64,000 nt of DNA from Ailurus styani (taxonomy: Eukaryota; Chordata; Mammalia; Carnivora; Ailuridae). A program made the position numbers and the translations under genes. The first letter of the stretch is position 1, and every line of letters begins with the position of its first letter. The stretch covers positions 317,908-381,907 of the forward strand of contig LNAC01000747.1 in NCBI GenBank assembly GCA_002007465.1. The letters are read 5' to 3'. Under the pieces are notes generated by a model. That model was not told the origin of the DNA, did not search any database, and was given only the letters and a program-made list of their open reading frames with translations. Below, one piece after another: positions 23,441 to 35,549 of this stretch.

Positions 23441-23449
23441 TAATCTTGG

Positions 23450-24474
23450 TTTCATTCTGAAAATGATCCAAATGAGTATTTTACCTTAATTAAGGCTCAC
23501 AGCTCTTTGATGTTTGATTTTATCTTGCCAGATTGTTCTTTGATTAGTTTATCTTCATGAGCGATGATGGGAATTTTTAATGTTCCATATTCATCCATCT
23601 ACCATCTATTTGACAAACTGTTACTTAATATTGATGATGGACATAGTATTATGTAGCTAGTAGAAGAAAAATAAGACCAGGATTTGATTTGGTTTGGAGA
23701 ATGATTTATGCCCAAGAAACAGACTGGAATTCATAAATTCGAGAAGAAATTGAACCGACAAACCATACAAGAACAGAATGAAAAATGACTTTGTTGTAAA
23801 CGACCCAAATGCAACATCAACAGCTCAGACGAGCTTTTATATTTATGTAGTAGTGATCACATGAGACAACAAATTAAAGAGAAAAAAGCTTCATTAGAAA
23901 GAATTAGCAAATTAAATTGGAATACAAAAAGATCTATCAATATCACATAATGTGTTTTTATCAGTAAGCATCTAGGCAAGATGACGTCACAAAAACCTAG
24001 TCTTTTACGATTAAAACTATGGCTATAAAACTAAGCAGTGCTACCGAAATAACTTGTTCTTTAAAACTTCTTCACCGAGATTGCATAAGAATAACTGAAA
24101 TAACACTTGGAAAAATTCTAGGAATTGACAGTGAGAAGTGTAGCAGAGCTTTCTAGATAAGAGAAAAATAATGGGCGCCCTTATTCCTCTTAATGAAATG
24201 ATGGCTTTACTCTGCTCACAACTGAAGAAAGTATCACTTAGATTTTTGACTGAATGTTGAGGAAAGCACATGTGAAGGGAAAGAATCATTTTTTTTCCTT
24301 TCCTCCACTGAGTTCCTTTAGCAGTGAATCTGAATCTTGAGATAGACCATCAGCAATTTATGAGTTCTGTAGCAACCTTCTAAAAGACTCCTTAACCTCT
24401 ATTTTAAATGTGTAAAAAAATATATATGTACACATACGTATATGTATGTATATGTATACATACATATATATAAG

Positions 24475-24513
<39 letters not shown>

Positions 24514-25680
24514 TATAATAGATGGAGAGGCAACATTTTACTAGAACATGAAAACAATAGGGATTAATTCCTCATTTCTCATGCCCCAGGGGAAATATAC
24601 AGAAGGAGCTAAAGTCCCAGGGCAAATCAAACCAGACTCCTGCTACAGAGCTAGTTATACAATGAAAAATGATCTTCTCCTGCTTTTTTGCTTTGGATCA
24701 GATTTTCTGTAACAAATGGGATATATTTGCATGATAGTAATCTTAAAATATCTATTTTGTCATTTTGTTATACAACTAAGTTAAAAAGGAATCCAAAAAA
24801 GTCTAGATCAGCTGGTTTATAAATTTTTATTTGCTTTTTTTTTGGTCACTTTCAACCTGAATTAGGTGATCTATAAAATATGCAATTGTACCAGTTAATA
24901 AAATCAGGTAAAAGTAGACAAATTCATGGAAACTTACAATTTTATAGTGCCTTAGCAAGACCTCTGCTAGCACTTCAGACTGCAAAAACTTTAATCTACT
25001 GAAAAAATAAAGAAAAATAAAGTATATGACTAATATCTAAGTTCATGCCAGATGTTTAAAACTATTACATGTATTCACCAGGTGGCAGTCTTTTCCTTAA
25101 AGGTGATCAAAATAAATTTGATCTGCTTTATTTCATCTGTTAAAAGAGATGATGTGACCTAGGTGAGCAGATAACCTGCATTTATCTGACAATGTGAATT
25201 TCAGTGCCTTCTGAAAACATATTACCAAAAATATCCCTAAGGGAATCTGTTTATTCTTCTAAGGGATCATCTCCAATCATTTAACTTTATCATAATTTTT
25301 CCTTTTCTTTCTCTCTATGAGAGAAATGTAGAATGAAACTACATTTTATTTGATAATTAATAGCATGCTTATATTTATTTAGACTTCACTGTGGTTTTAT
25401 AAGCTTGGCCCATTTCCTCTCTCCTGACTTCTAGACCTCCTTGAAGGGCCAAGCTTCTTGGCTTCATCCAACCTGTTATGAATTCACAGCCCTCCTAACT
25501 ATTATGTGGATATCCAAGAAGCTTTTCCTGAGAGATTTCATCACTAGAATTCAACAAGTTTAACTCCTGTTGTCTACATTAGCATTATTAACTTAGGAAC
25601 AAGATACAAACGTGAATCTGTAGACATAACGTCGAATTGACATGCTTGGTTCTTGTATGGCGATGCATCTTGGGTGTGTT
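23450..25680. other. Unique AT-rich intron apart from the microsatellite
   Basis: No SINE, LINE or exon that I can identify; frames are short and AT-driven. Confidence 0.45.
24414..24512. repeat. TA/TACA/CA compound microsatellite
   Basis: Alternating purine-pyrimidine tract of nearly 100 bp ending in about 15 CA units. Confidence 0.92.
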
Positions 25681-25706
25681 GATGACGATGATGATGATGA
25701 TGATAC
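25681..25706. repeat. (GAT)n trinucleotide repeat
   Basis: gatgacgatgatgatgatga and onward: eight GAT/GAC units. Confidence 0.9.
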
Positions 25707-25724
25707 TGCTTCAAGTGCAAATAC

Positions 25725-25905
25725 ATTAAGCCCTCTACATGATGGATTTCAAATTTCTAATTCTCATCATTGTGAGAGGTAGCCATCACCGCTTTCTGTT
25801 TCATGTTAAAATCACTTTTGGGTCACACAAGTAAGAAGCAGTGGAGGTAGGACTTGAATTCCTGTCTGTCTGATTGCAAACCTGAGCTTTTTCCACCCTA
25901 AAATA
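25725..25905 (-). mobile_element. MIR, antisense
   Basis: 'ctaattctcatcattgtgag', 'tgggtcacacaagtaagaag', 'ggtaggacttgaattcctgt', 'gattgcaaacctgagctttt' follow the antisense MIR. Confidence 0.75.
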
Positions 25906-28160
25906 TTTCTTCTTATGCAAAACAAAGCCTTGGAACATTTATTTACATTTACATGTTTTTCCTTATTCCACAAAATATTTAAAGTGGAATTAAGGTGATG
26001 TTTATGACAAATGTTTCTATTTGATTCTAGGCAAAAACTGAATTTTATGCCTGGCTCAAGAATGGATAATCTCAGTCATCTTTGGCAAGTTTCCTGGACT
26101 CTAAGCTTCACTTTTTGCATACCTGTCTAAGGTGATGGTTCCAGAAGTCAGTGTGTGTATGTGTGTGTGTTTGGAGAGGAGGGGGTGTGAGGATGATATC
26201 AAAATGCTCCGTAATTCTAATTTCAAAGTTAGACACTTAATCTTTCCTTTTTTTGGTTGAGAGAATCAGGCAGCCTAGGTCAGGGTTAAGTAAAACATGA
26301 TACAGTAAAGTAAAATTCATCCAAAAAGGGTGTTTCTGGAACATGTGATTTAATGATTACTACCTGCGGGTCAGACATTAAGTTTAGGCTGAAAAGCGTG
26401 AAATGGAATATACTTAAAGTGTACTTTTCTAAGACTGGTCACTTAAGGTCAGGTCAGAAGAAGCAAAAGCTCCTCAGATGATAAAGGATTAATGGGCTCT
26501 TATACTCTAGAATAAACTATGCCAGAGAGGTATGAATTAGCAACATTTAATATTACTTCATTTATTAAATAAAAATTTAAAAAATTTAAGCACTTCATTG
26601 ATAGAGCTAATATATATGTACAAAGCAAAAATATTTCATATTGATTCCATTTAGAGTGAAGAGTATATCACATTATTATATACAAAAAATTCATCTAGTA
26701 TGCCAATGTATTATACTTTCCCACATCCACTGAATACTTTAACACTTTTATCATTTTATGAAAACACAATGGTCCTAGTTCCTTCTTTTACTGATGTTAA
26801 GGTTTTTCAATTTTTGTGTCTTACATAATCAAATACAGGTATTTCTTAGACATTAGGGGCACTATTCCTCTACTCTCACAAAAATGCAGCTGTAAATGTA
26901 GTTAGAAATCTGTGTTGTGTAGAAAACAAAATAGATTTGGATGTGTTTTATATATTGTTACTTTTATTTATCTTGAAGTGGCAATTGATTGCTTGCGGTC
27001 AGGGGTTTCTTTGTGATCGTATTTTTTTTTTATTAAGCCGTTTATGATCATATTTTAATCATATTTTGGTCACAGCTGCAGCCAAGGAAATCTTAAAAAT
27101 AACAACAAAAGAATAAGTGAGGAAATACATGATCCCTTTATTGAAAACTTGCTCGCCCAAACCATTCTACTAAATTTCCTGTGTCTTTCATCTTGAGTTG
27201 CCCTCCTCCCCTCCACTACAGCAGAGCTGAAGAAGGGGCAGAAGCCAGTGATTCTATGCCAAGAATATTACAGTGATTCTATATTGCCTGTGTTTAGTAC
27301 AAATAATAAACACCGTAGGGGTGAACGTACCAGATAACCTTTAGAATCTCTTTCAAACCTAAACAACTCTCTATGATTTTAAGAAAAAAACAGTTCCATT
27401 TTCCATTATTTTTATTATGAAGGGGTGAGTGTGTGCATGCTCAAACATATGTGTGTGTATGTGTGTGTGTGTGTGTGTGTGCACATACACACATACTTCT
27501 TGGTATTGTGAAGTCCACTAAGTAGGGGAAAGTGATATATATTTTCAACATAACACTAAGAAATATAAAGAGGTGCATAGGTTATGATGGTAACAAACAA
27601 GAGGGCTATTGCATTCCATCAAGGTTTCACAACTTCTCGCACACATAAATGAGGAAAAGGGTTTGTGTGGTCTGCAAAATAACCTCCTCCAGGCTAGGAG
27701 ATGGGGTCCCGCTCTGCAGACTCCACAGTCAGTTTCCAAGACAAGCTCCTCTCTGAGCTCTCAACCTCTGTGTCTGGCCAAGCACAGGATGGTGCTGTGA
27801 TGAGCGCTGCTTGGTGTGTCATCTTCTACACTCTTGTTAATATGCTCCTCTCAACTCTTGTTAGCAATTTCTCCGTGCACGAACACTGTTCCCTCATTAC
27901 TGCCAGTCTTTTCCTACAACAATCTAGGGGGAATTGAGGACATGAGATAACCAGTTTTGTAGAATCATTAACTGAAAATCACTTAAAGCTGGATCAGGAG
28001 TCTGGTATGAAGGAATTTCAGGATGCTTCTGTGGAGTCAGGACATGGAGAGATCTCTCTAAGCTGCTGGAAGACCAAGCTGTGCTCCTAGGCTGTGGCAT
28101 GTTCTGAAGGGCTGAGCTTGCTGGATATATCTGATGGCCAAAGTAACCAGGCAGTTTGGC
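25906..28160. other. Intron, mostly unique; two TG tracts
   Basis: TG-rich tracts at 26151-26170 and 27448-27496. 27580-27960 has higher GC and overlapping frames on both strands, none recognisable; it may be an old LTR or DNA element but I cannot assign it. Confidence 0.4.
27448..27496. repeat. (TG)n microsatellite
   Basis: Over 25 nt of TG followed by gcacatacacacatac, giving a partial inverted repeat. Confidence 0.92.
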
Positions 28161-28164
28161 ACAG

Positions 28165-28335
28165 GAAGAGTAAAGAGCATGAACACAGGGTACATATACT
28201 CAGACCTCCCTTGGGAAAATTACTCAATTTCTCTGAGCTTCAATTTCCTGATGTATGAGACAACGATGTAAAATGGTCTTAAAAGAATGCCTGGCACATT
28301 GAAATGCCCAATTACTGTTAACGATTTTTATTAGT
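28165..28335 (+). mobile_element. MIR
   Basis: 'gaaaattactcaatttctct', 'gagcttcaatttcctgatgt', 'aagaatgcctggcacattga' in MIR order. Confidence 0.8.
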
Positions 28336-29287
28336 ATCTTTTGACCTACAACCACTATAGTATAATGTAATAGAAATTTACAATACATTTAACCTATTTG
28401 CTTTTTCAAATTATGTATTGCTTTTGAGGCAAACTAGTCAATATACTGCTAATTGAGAATTCACTGACATTTTGAGCAGGGAGCAATATATATAACAAAG
28501 TCTAAATAAATGCATAATTAATTTCTAATTTATACTTTATTCATCATGGTATTATTGTATTAATAATTCACATTTATATCTGATGGTAGTAGAATTGTTT
28601 AACAATTAAGACTGTATCTCCAAATCAAACAAATCTATGTATTTCCCCCAGGAAAATCCAGAAACCAGGAGGAATACTGCAATCAGTTTACACACGAGGA
28701 ATGAGAATCCTGCAAAGTTAAACCCAACCCCACTCACTCATGATTTCATTTAAAGGGAGAAAAGCTATGGATTAGGTTGGTAAATTTGCAATTATGAATT
28801 ACTCTTATCTTGCATAAACCACCCATTCCTCTGGGTGGTCTATAAGTTGGTCCTCCTATGCTCCACACTCATAGTTTAGAATTATCGTCAAGTGTTTCCA
28901 ATACATGATTCAAACAACAGTGACTTGGAACATTGATATGTCTAAAAGTTAATTGATCCAGAAAATAAGTGCATAAAGAAAACCTTGTGGTAATGAAAAT
29001 GACAGCACTACTCTTTCTAACTGCTTAAAAAACTGGTTCTTGAACATTTAAATTCCACACTACTTAAATCCTCATTTTCTTACGTTTCAGATTTTACAGT
29101 AATAAAATCTTACTTATTTTGCATCTAATCAGAGAATAAGTAAATATAGAAAGTTGAAAAAAGAGGGCATTTTGAAAACAGTTATGAGACAATCTAATCA
29201 TAATAGGTATTCTTTTATAATTCCCAATTATGTTAGCACTTTATCTATTTGATTAATTATAATTGTTAAATGACTCGCTGTGATTCC
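28336..29287. other. Unique AT-rich intron
   Basis: Nothing recognised. Confidence 0.5.
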
Positions 29288-29304
29288 TTAGTGATTAATT
29301 TTTT

Positions 29305-29499
29305 TAAAGATTTTATTTATTTATTTGACACAGAGCAAGAGAAAGATTACAAGTAGGCAGAGAGGCAGGCAGAGAGAGGGGGAAGCAGGCTCCCGGCTGA
29401 GCAGACAGCCTGATGAGGGAGGGCCTCGATCCCAGGACCCTGAGATCATGACCTGAGCCGAAGGCAGAGGCTTTAACCCACTGAGCCACCGAGGCGCCC
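29305..29499 (-). mobile_element. Can-SINE, mustelid-type, antisense
   Basis: Contains acaagtaggcagagaggcag (reverse complement of the mustelid middle). Perfect 17-bp duplication ttagtgattaatttttt at 29288-29304 and 29500-29516. Confidence 0.96.
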
Positions 29500-29678
29500 T
29501 TAGTGATTAATTTTTTAAACTATTCTAATTAATTAAGTTCAATGAATATATTGCTTACTGAGATATCATGTTATTATTTTTAGATTTAATCACAACATTT
29601 ATAATGGATTGGGGGAATTTAATAAAAATGACTCCAAAAAAGCTTTTCACCAAAGCTTATATTTGAAAGATCAATTTC

Positions 29679-29884
29679 GGGCGCCTGGGTGGGTCAGTGG
29701 GTTAAAGCCTCTGCCTTCAGCTCAGGTCATGATCTCAGCGTCCTGGGATCGAGGCCCGCATCCGGCTCCCTGCTCGGCAGGGAGCCTGCTTCCTCCTCTC
29801 TCTCTCTGCCTGCCTCTCTGCCTACTTGTAATCTCTCTCTCTGTGTGTCAAATAAATAAATAAAATCTTTAAAAAAAAAAAAAA
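29679..29884 (+). mobile_element. Can-SINE, mustelid-type
   Basis: gggcgcctgggtgggtcagt head. Perfect 14-bp duplication gaaagatcaatttc at 29665-29678 and 29885-29898. Lies only about 180 bp from the antisense copy at 29305-29499, so the two form a near-inverted pair. Confidence 0.96.
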
Positions 29885-30084
29885 GAAAGATCAATTTCAA
29901 TCTCTCTTATTTTAACATAAATTCACTCTTCATACTAGCACTAACACTTCACAACGCATTTGCTTTGGGGAATATTTAGCCTCTTCAATGCATATATGCA
30001 TTTTAAATTAAATTTAATAAATATAAAATGGTCAAATGGTATCAAGGTAGAGGGACTCACTGGGCTAACTCTCTTAATGTTAGC

Positions 30085-30250
30085 CACTTCCGGGTGTTAG
30101 CTAATATTTACAACAACCTGTTGAGTAAAGACTATAATTTCCCTCTTCTTTAGGAGCAAGTCAAGATCCTAAAGATTAAATGATTTGCCTGAGATGATAA
30201 AACAAAATTTATATCCAATTTTTTCTCTCAACTCTCTTCACCATATCTCA
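30085..30250 (-). mobile_element. MIR, antisense (decayed)
   Basis: 'ctaatatttacaacaacctg', 'gattaaatgatttgcctgag' suggest the antisense MIR core. Confidence 0.6.
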
Positions 30251-30292
30251 CTCCCCAAAAACAGGAACTTAGGGATCTACTTTGGATAGTCT

Positions 30293-30468
30293 TTTTTTTT
30301 TTTTAAGATTTTATTTATTTATTTATTTATTTGAAAGAGAGAGAGAGAGAGAGAGAGAGCACATGAGTGGTTAGGGAGGAGCTTGATGCAGGGCTCCATC
30401 CCAGGTCCCTGGGGTCAGGACCAGGGCCAAAGGCAGATGCTTAATGGACTGAGCCACCCAGGTGCCCC
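30293..30468 (-). mobile_element. Can-SINE, antisense, internally deleted
   Basis: Poly(T) and (TTTA)n, a long (GA)n at 30334-30358, and gagccacccaggtgcccc at right. The usual gagggagaagcaggctccc block is lost. Confidence 0.92.
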
Positions 30469-30499
30469 TTATATACTCTTATTGTGGAATGGAAATGTC

Positions 30500-31736
30500 T
30501 CAATGCTTGGAGTTTTGTTCAATTGCTTGAAGTTGTTTTGTTTTGTTTTGTTTTTCCCACTTGATTTTCAGAAAAGGCTAAAACACTTTTCTCTTGTGGG
30601 TTGCAGACATATTTAATGATTATTATTATTTTACTTTCATAATAAGTGTGACATGCTAAAAGGAAAAAGCAAGGGCACGTGTTTCAAAGGGATTATTTAT
30701 AATCGGCTAGTCTTCAAAAAGAATAAAATGTCAGTGTAACTATGGAAATTAAATGGTACGTTATGTGATGGGTCAGAATGACCAGTGAGCTTATGCCACG
30801 TCGTCATATTAACAGTACCACACAGGCTACCTTTTAAAAATTCTTCCATTTAGGACAGAATTATTCATATCTCTCATGATTGCCATTTGCCAGCTGCCTA
30901 AACACAATCTATGCTCAATTTTATAATAGCTTTTAGAGTCCCTGCTGTGGAATAGTAAAACTCAATTTAATTTTTAGACTTTCAAAGTACTTGTTAATAA
31001 AAATTACTTTATACTGGTTATTGCTTTACATCACTGGGGATAGGTTTCAGCTTTTTCATATTAATGGTAGATTTAGACAATATGGTCAACAATTTTCCTG
31101 TTGACAGTTTAAATCAGAATAGACAGAAAGTATAATTAATGATTTCTCTACTAGGTCACACGATAGGATAAGTATTTTTGAGGGAGAACATCTTTAATAC
31201 TTTACGATATTTCTCTCTCTTGCCCTCTCTTCCTCTCAGTCTTGCTCTCTCTGAATATTGATAGTTCCTAAGATTACAGTTACACATATATTTCAGTTCA
31301 CTTACTGTCAATACCCAGGCTATAATAAAAATACCCGAAAGAGGTTACCTCAGTTGGTTAAGTACTGAGGAAAGTAAATGTTTTCATTCTGGAAGGGGTG
31401 GCTCTAAAGACTAGGGCCTACAGATTGCTTAACATACAGTATCATTTATGAGGCATCATACGAAGTTCATGGGACTGTGGAGGACAAAATACTTGTTCCA
31501 AAGCTCAATGAGGAAAATGAAATGAACGCAAAAGTTAAAAGTAAATTTTTCAGGGTATCTAAAGTCTTGAGGCAGAAAGCAAATGGCTTCAATCTGGAAA
31601 TTTTAGATTTAAGAGAGCATAGTTCTCTGCTCCGTAACCAGAGATATATTTATTAGTACCCATATCAATTGAAAAAAAATGTTCTTTAATTTTAGTCAGC
31701 AGGGTATATTTTAGGTTGGATGTACATTTGCATTAG
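30500..31736. other. Unique AT-rich intron
   Basis: No gene or repeat recognised beyond a TTTTG tract near 30533-30555. Confidence 0.45.
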
Positions 31737-31748
31737 CATGCTAATGCC

Positions 31749-31981
31749 GGGGGTCCTTGGGGGAGCAGCCAGTTAGGTGTCTGACTCTTGATTTCGGCTC
31801 AGGTCATGATTTGAGGGTCCTGGAATCAGGCCCTCTGTTGGGCTCCACACTCAGCATGGAGTCTGCTTGGGAGTCTGTCTTCCTCTCCCTCTGCCCCTTC
31901 TCCGCACCCCCTCCCACACATTCTCTCTCTCTCAAATAAATAAATAAATAAATAAATAAAATCTTTAAAAAAAACCCAAAA
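31749..31981 (+). mobile_element. Can-SINE, older subtype
   Basis: Contains the older block 'gactcttgatttcggctcag' and a long (AAAT)n tail. Perfect 12-bp duplication catgctaatgcc at 31737-31748 and 31982-31993. Confidence 0.95.
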
Positions 31982-32289
31982 CATGCTAATGCCAGTCTCT
32001 TATTTCAGATTCTTGTTTTTCTGATGCCATGATGGGCACTGTTTCTAAAGTCACAAATTGTATTAGCAAATCTACTGAAACTACTTAAAAAAAATTCCCC
32101 TCCATCCGCTGAAGTGAAAAGGAAAAGAATAAATTGAATTAAATTCTCCTTTGCTCTCTCTAAATGGAGTTTCCAATGATTGCATTTTTTCAAATGAAAA
32201 AAGAAGTCATGCACTCTAGAGGGTAAATTGCCAATGCTTAACTTCATCTTCTCCACATACGTTGTGTCATTAAGATATTTGTTAACAGG

Positions 32290-32520
32290 AAGACAGATTA
32301 TGGCATAATACAGTGGTAACAGTATAGTAGGCTATTATTATGTGTTACCTTATAAAATACTTTTATAGATTGTGAACATCAGACTTTAAGAAGCAAATAA
32401 ACTCATACTATGATTCTAATTAACAGCCAAGAAAACTAAGGCTCAGCCTGATTGAGGATTTGTCCGTTAGCAAGTGGTGAATGGGGTTTGAAGTCAGCGT
32501 CTCTACCCCTCAGCTCTGCT
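32290..32520 (-). mobile_element. MIR, antisense
   Basis: 'cagccaagaaaactaaggct', 'tgtccgttagcaagtggtga', 'ggggtttgaagtcagcgtct' follow the antisense MIR. Confidence 0.8.
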
Positions 32521-32769
32521 CCCTCCCAGCACTTCCCAGCTTCTAATGACTCTGTTATTCCTTAGTATTTGTTGAGCAACCAAATTATAAATGACATTAT
32601 AATATTCAAGATAGATACCCTCAAGATCTCCTGAGTATGGAGACTTAGAGACTCTTTTAAATTTATCTCTTATCCCAAATTAGGATGCTTAACTAATGAT
32701 TTAAATGACTCCTGTTCACATTTGTGTAGTGGCTACAGCTTGAGAGCATACAGTTATCTTTTATGACTC

Positions 32770-32940
32770 TTAAGTTCCAGCACTTTGTGATCTGGAACAT
32801 GTCGATTTTACCTTTTCATGACTTCATTTCCCATCTACAGACGAGGAAAACAATAGCACCTACCTTCGTACAATATGCTTACCACAGTTCTTGGCATAGT
32901 GACAGGTTTAATGAATATCATCTAGTATTATTATTACTTT
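32770..32940 (+). mobile_element. MIR
   Basis: 'cttcatttcccatctacaga', 'cgaggaaaacaatagcacct', 'ccacagttcttggcatagtg' in MIR order. Confidence 0.78.
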
Positions 32941-32961
32941 TATAAAGATAATTATCATCCT

Positions 32962-32990
32962 CAGCAGCAGCAGCAGCAGCAGCAGCAGCA
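32962..32990. repeat. (CAG)9 trinucleotide repeat, (CTG)9 in the TRPC4 sense
   Basis: Nine uninterrupted CAG units plus CA, then ttcag. Lies within the intron about 5 kb downstream of the TRPC4 exon. Confidence 0.95.
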
Positions 32991-33147
32991 TTCAGACTGT
33001 CTCAAGGTTCATTTTCTGGCTATTAATTTACATATAGATCAGGTCAAATTAACCAACTCCACTGGGTCCCTCGTTCCCTTTTTTGTAAAATGAAGTGATT
33101 GGGTTAAGTAATCTCCAAGATCTCTCAAAGTTATAAAATCTGGTATT

Positions 33148-33352
33148 TTTTCTAAAGACTTATTTATTTATTAGAGAGAGAGAGAGTGAGAGAACAGGTG
33201 GAGGAGGGGAAAGAGAGAGAGGGAGAGAAATTCTCAGACTCTCCACTGAGCATGGAGCCCAATAAGGGGTGAATCCCAGGACCCTGAGATCATGACCAGA
33301 GCCAAAATCAAGAGCCAGATGCTTAACTGACTGCACCACCTACGTGGTCCTA
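33148..33352 (-). mobile_element. Can-SINE, antisense, older subtype
   Basis: Duplication aaaatctggtatt (33135-33147) and aaaatctgatatt (33353-33365). Confidence 0.93.
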
Positions 33353-33639
33353 AAAATCTGATATTCTTTAAAATAATTTCTTCAAATGAAATACTCTAGG
33401 CTTAACTGTTGAACTAATCAGTAATGGTTAGCAAAATCTTCTTCCCAAAGAATGGAAAAATATAAGAAACATATTAGTGAAATTGGGAGATTCTCATATA
33501 TTAAGTATCACTTAATTATTAGTATTTAAGGGCATTAACTGAAATCTCCTGAAAGCCAGGTTAGCACAGTATAGTTCAAAACACCTAACATAAAATTTAC
33601 AATCACAGACATTCTATAATTTTCAACTTCCTCGTAAGT

Positions 33640-33831
33640 CAGTGGTTTCCTCTTAAGTCAGTGCTGTCTCCAGAACAGCAGCATTTCTATTACCTACATA
33701 CTTGTTGGAACTAAGTTCCAGGGTCTTATTCTGGACTTGCTGGATCAGAGACACATGGAGTGGGATCCATCAATCTGTGTTTTATTAAACCCTTCCAGTG
33801 ATTCTAATGGTGCTGAAGACCAAGAACCACT
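33640..33831. mobile_element. MER5-like hAT-Charlie DNA transposon fossil
   Basis: Opens cagtggttt and closes aagaaccact, which are inverted terminal repeats of the MER5A type. Inside are 'acttgctggatcagagacac' and 'ccagtgattctaatggtgct', which fit that family. Family name from memory. Confidence 0.7.
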
Positions 33832-34191
33832 TTCTAAGTGGAGAATGGAAAAGAAAGCTCTGTTTCTGATAAACATGTACTGAAGCAGTTGAAACTGAAA
33901 TTGAATGTGGCCTTGAATCTGGCCTGAGATGACATCAAAGAAAAAGGTCTGCTAGAAATAATTAAAAGTCAAATAACCAATCAATTAGCTCAAAACGGGC
34001 TAAGAAGCCACTCTCGGTTATTCCCGTTAGAGAAATAAGGTACTCAGAAGGTGAAAGAAAAGTTTAATAAAATTATCAGAGAATATCAGAGTAATGATTA
34101 TAGCAAGGGAGAAGTCCCAGTAAGAATACATGACTTTCCATCTTCCTGCTTAGTGTAGAGAATCCCACATTCTCTATGATGTCTACTCTAC

Positions 34192-34228
34192 AAAAGAAAT
34201 TAAGTATTTAAAAAAAAGAAATTAAGTA
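34192..34228. repeat. 15-bp direct repeat around a 7-bp T/A insert
   Basis: aaaagaaattaagta at 34192-34206 and 34214-34228, separated by tttaaaa. Either a small tandem duplication or a minute retro-insertion. Confidence 0.7.
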
Positions 34229-34294
34229 CTACTCTTTCCATTTGTTGATACTAAAATAAAAATAAAACACTAAAACTCAATACTCTGATTTATT

Positions 34295-34502
34295 GGGCGC
34301 CTGGGTGGCTCAGTGGGTTAAAGCCTCTGCTTTCGGCTCAGGTCATGATCTCAGTGTCCTGGGATCGAGGCCCGCATCGGGCTCTCTGCTCAGCAGGGAG
34401 CCTGCTTCCTCCTCTCCCTCTCTCTCTGCCTGCCTCTCTGCCTACTTGTAATTTCTCTCTCTGTGTCAAATAAATAAATAAAATCTTTAAAAAAAAAAAA
34501 AA
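34295..34502 (+). mobile_element. Can-SINE, young mustelid-type
   Basis: Near-consensus copy with a long pure poly(A). Perfect 16-bp duplication aatactctgatttatt at 34279-34294 and 34503-34518. Confidence 0.97.
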
Positions 34503-34879
34503 AATACTCTGATTTATTTTGGTCTACATTAAATATGGAAAGAAATATTTAATGATCTATACCCATCTATTTATCTGGCAAAACTGAAATATCTTTGTTA
34601 GATGCTGCATTGAGAAACTCTTTTAATAGGCTAACAGTCACAAACACTCAACTTATAAGGGCAAGAAAAGAAAATCAATGTCAGAGGGATAGGAAGGCAG
34701 GAGGCTTCCAAGTCCTCGCTATCATCTATGTATCAGTCCCAGACCCCTTTCATAAGTCCAAAATTTCAAATTGCCTCCTAGATGTCAATTTCAACAAAAT
34801 CAAAAACTGAGTATATCTAATCAGGTCCCATAGACCGTGTCCTATAGTCTCTGTGCTAGTGAATGGAGTTAAATTTTCC

Positions 34880-35165
34880 AGGTATATACCCTTAAACAGC
34901 CTTCCTCCTTCTTATTTAGGCCTTTCTCCTACCCCTTCATGTCTTCTACCTACTAATAGTTTATATTTATCAAATCCAGTCAATACCTAAGAATTTATTT
35001 CTCCTTCATCCTTTCCATTGTGCTCGCTCTTATTCATATTCCCATATTTTTCCTGTCTCTCTTCACAACTAGACCTCCAGACTCCAAAGAATAGGTACAA
35101 TGTCTACTCCCTAGCATCCAGAACAAGGGCAGGCGCAATGAGCATATGCAAACAGTAAATTGTTC
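34880..35165 (+). mobile_element. Probable L2 3' fragment
   Basis: CT-rich sequence ending 'ccagactccaaagaataggt', 'acaatgtctactccctagca', 'tccagaacaagggcaggcgc', which is the L2 3' layout. Confidence 0.5.
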
Positions 35166-35323
35166 TCTGAAGAATGTACACAAACTAATCTGAGACTCAT
35201 AACTCCTATGACTTCAGGATGCCACACACACTGCACCTTCTTCCAGACAAAGAAATGAATGTGTGACGAATTTACAAAAGAAGAGTATATTTCCTAATCC
35301 ACATTTGTCACGTTTTAAATTCT

Positions 35324-35534
35324 CTTTTAAAAATTATTTATTTATTTATGTTTGTGTATGAGAGAGAGGGAGAGAGAGTTGGCATGGGTGGGAGGAGGGG
35401 CAGAGGGAGAAGCAGACTCCCTGCTGAGCAGGAAGCTGGATGCTCAGCCCAATGCAAGGCTCAATCCCAGGACCCCTGGGGTTATAATTTAAGCCAAAAG
35501 GAGGTGCTTAACTGACTGAGCCCCCCAGGTGCCC
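35324..35534 (-). mobile_element. Can-SINE, antisense
   Basis: Duplication acgttttaaattct (35310-35323) and acattttaaattct (35535-35548). Confidence 0.93.
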
Positions 35535-35549
35535 ACATTTTAAATTCTT

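Noticed and set aside
27580..27960. Possible LTR or coding exon in a GC-richer block
   Set aside because: No LTR ends (TG...CA with duplications), no primer-binding site and no known peptide; left unassigned.
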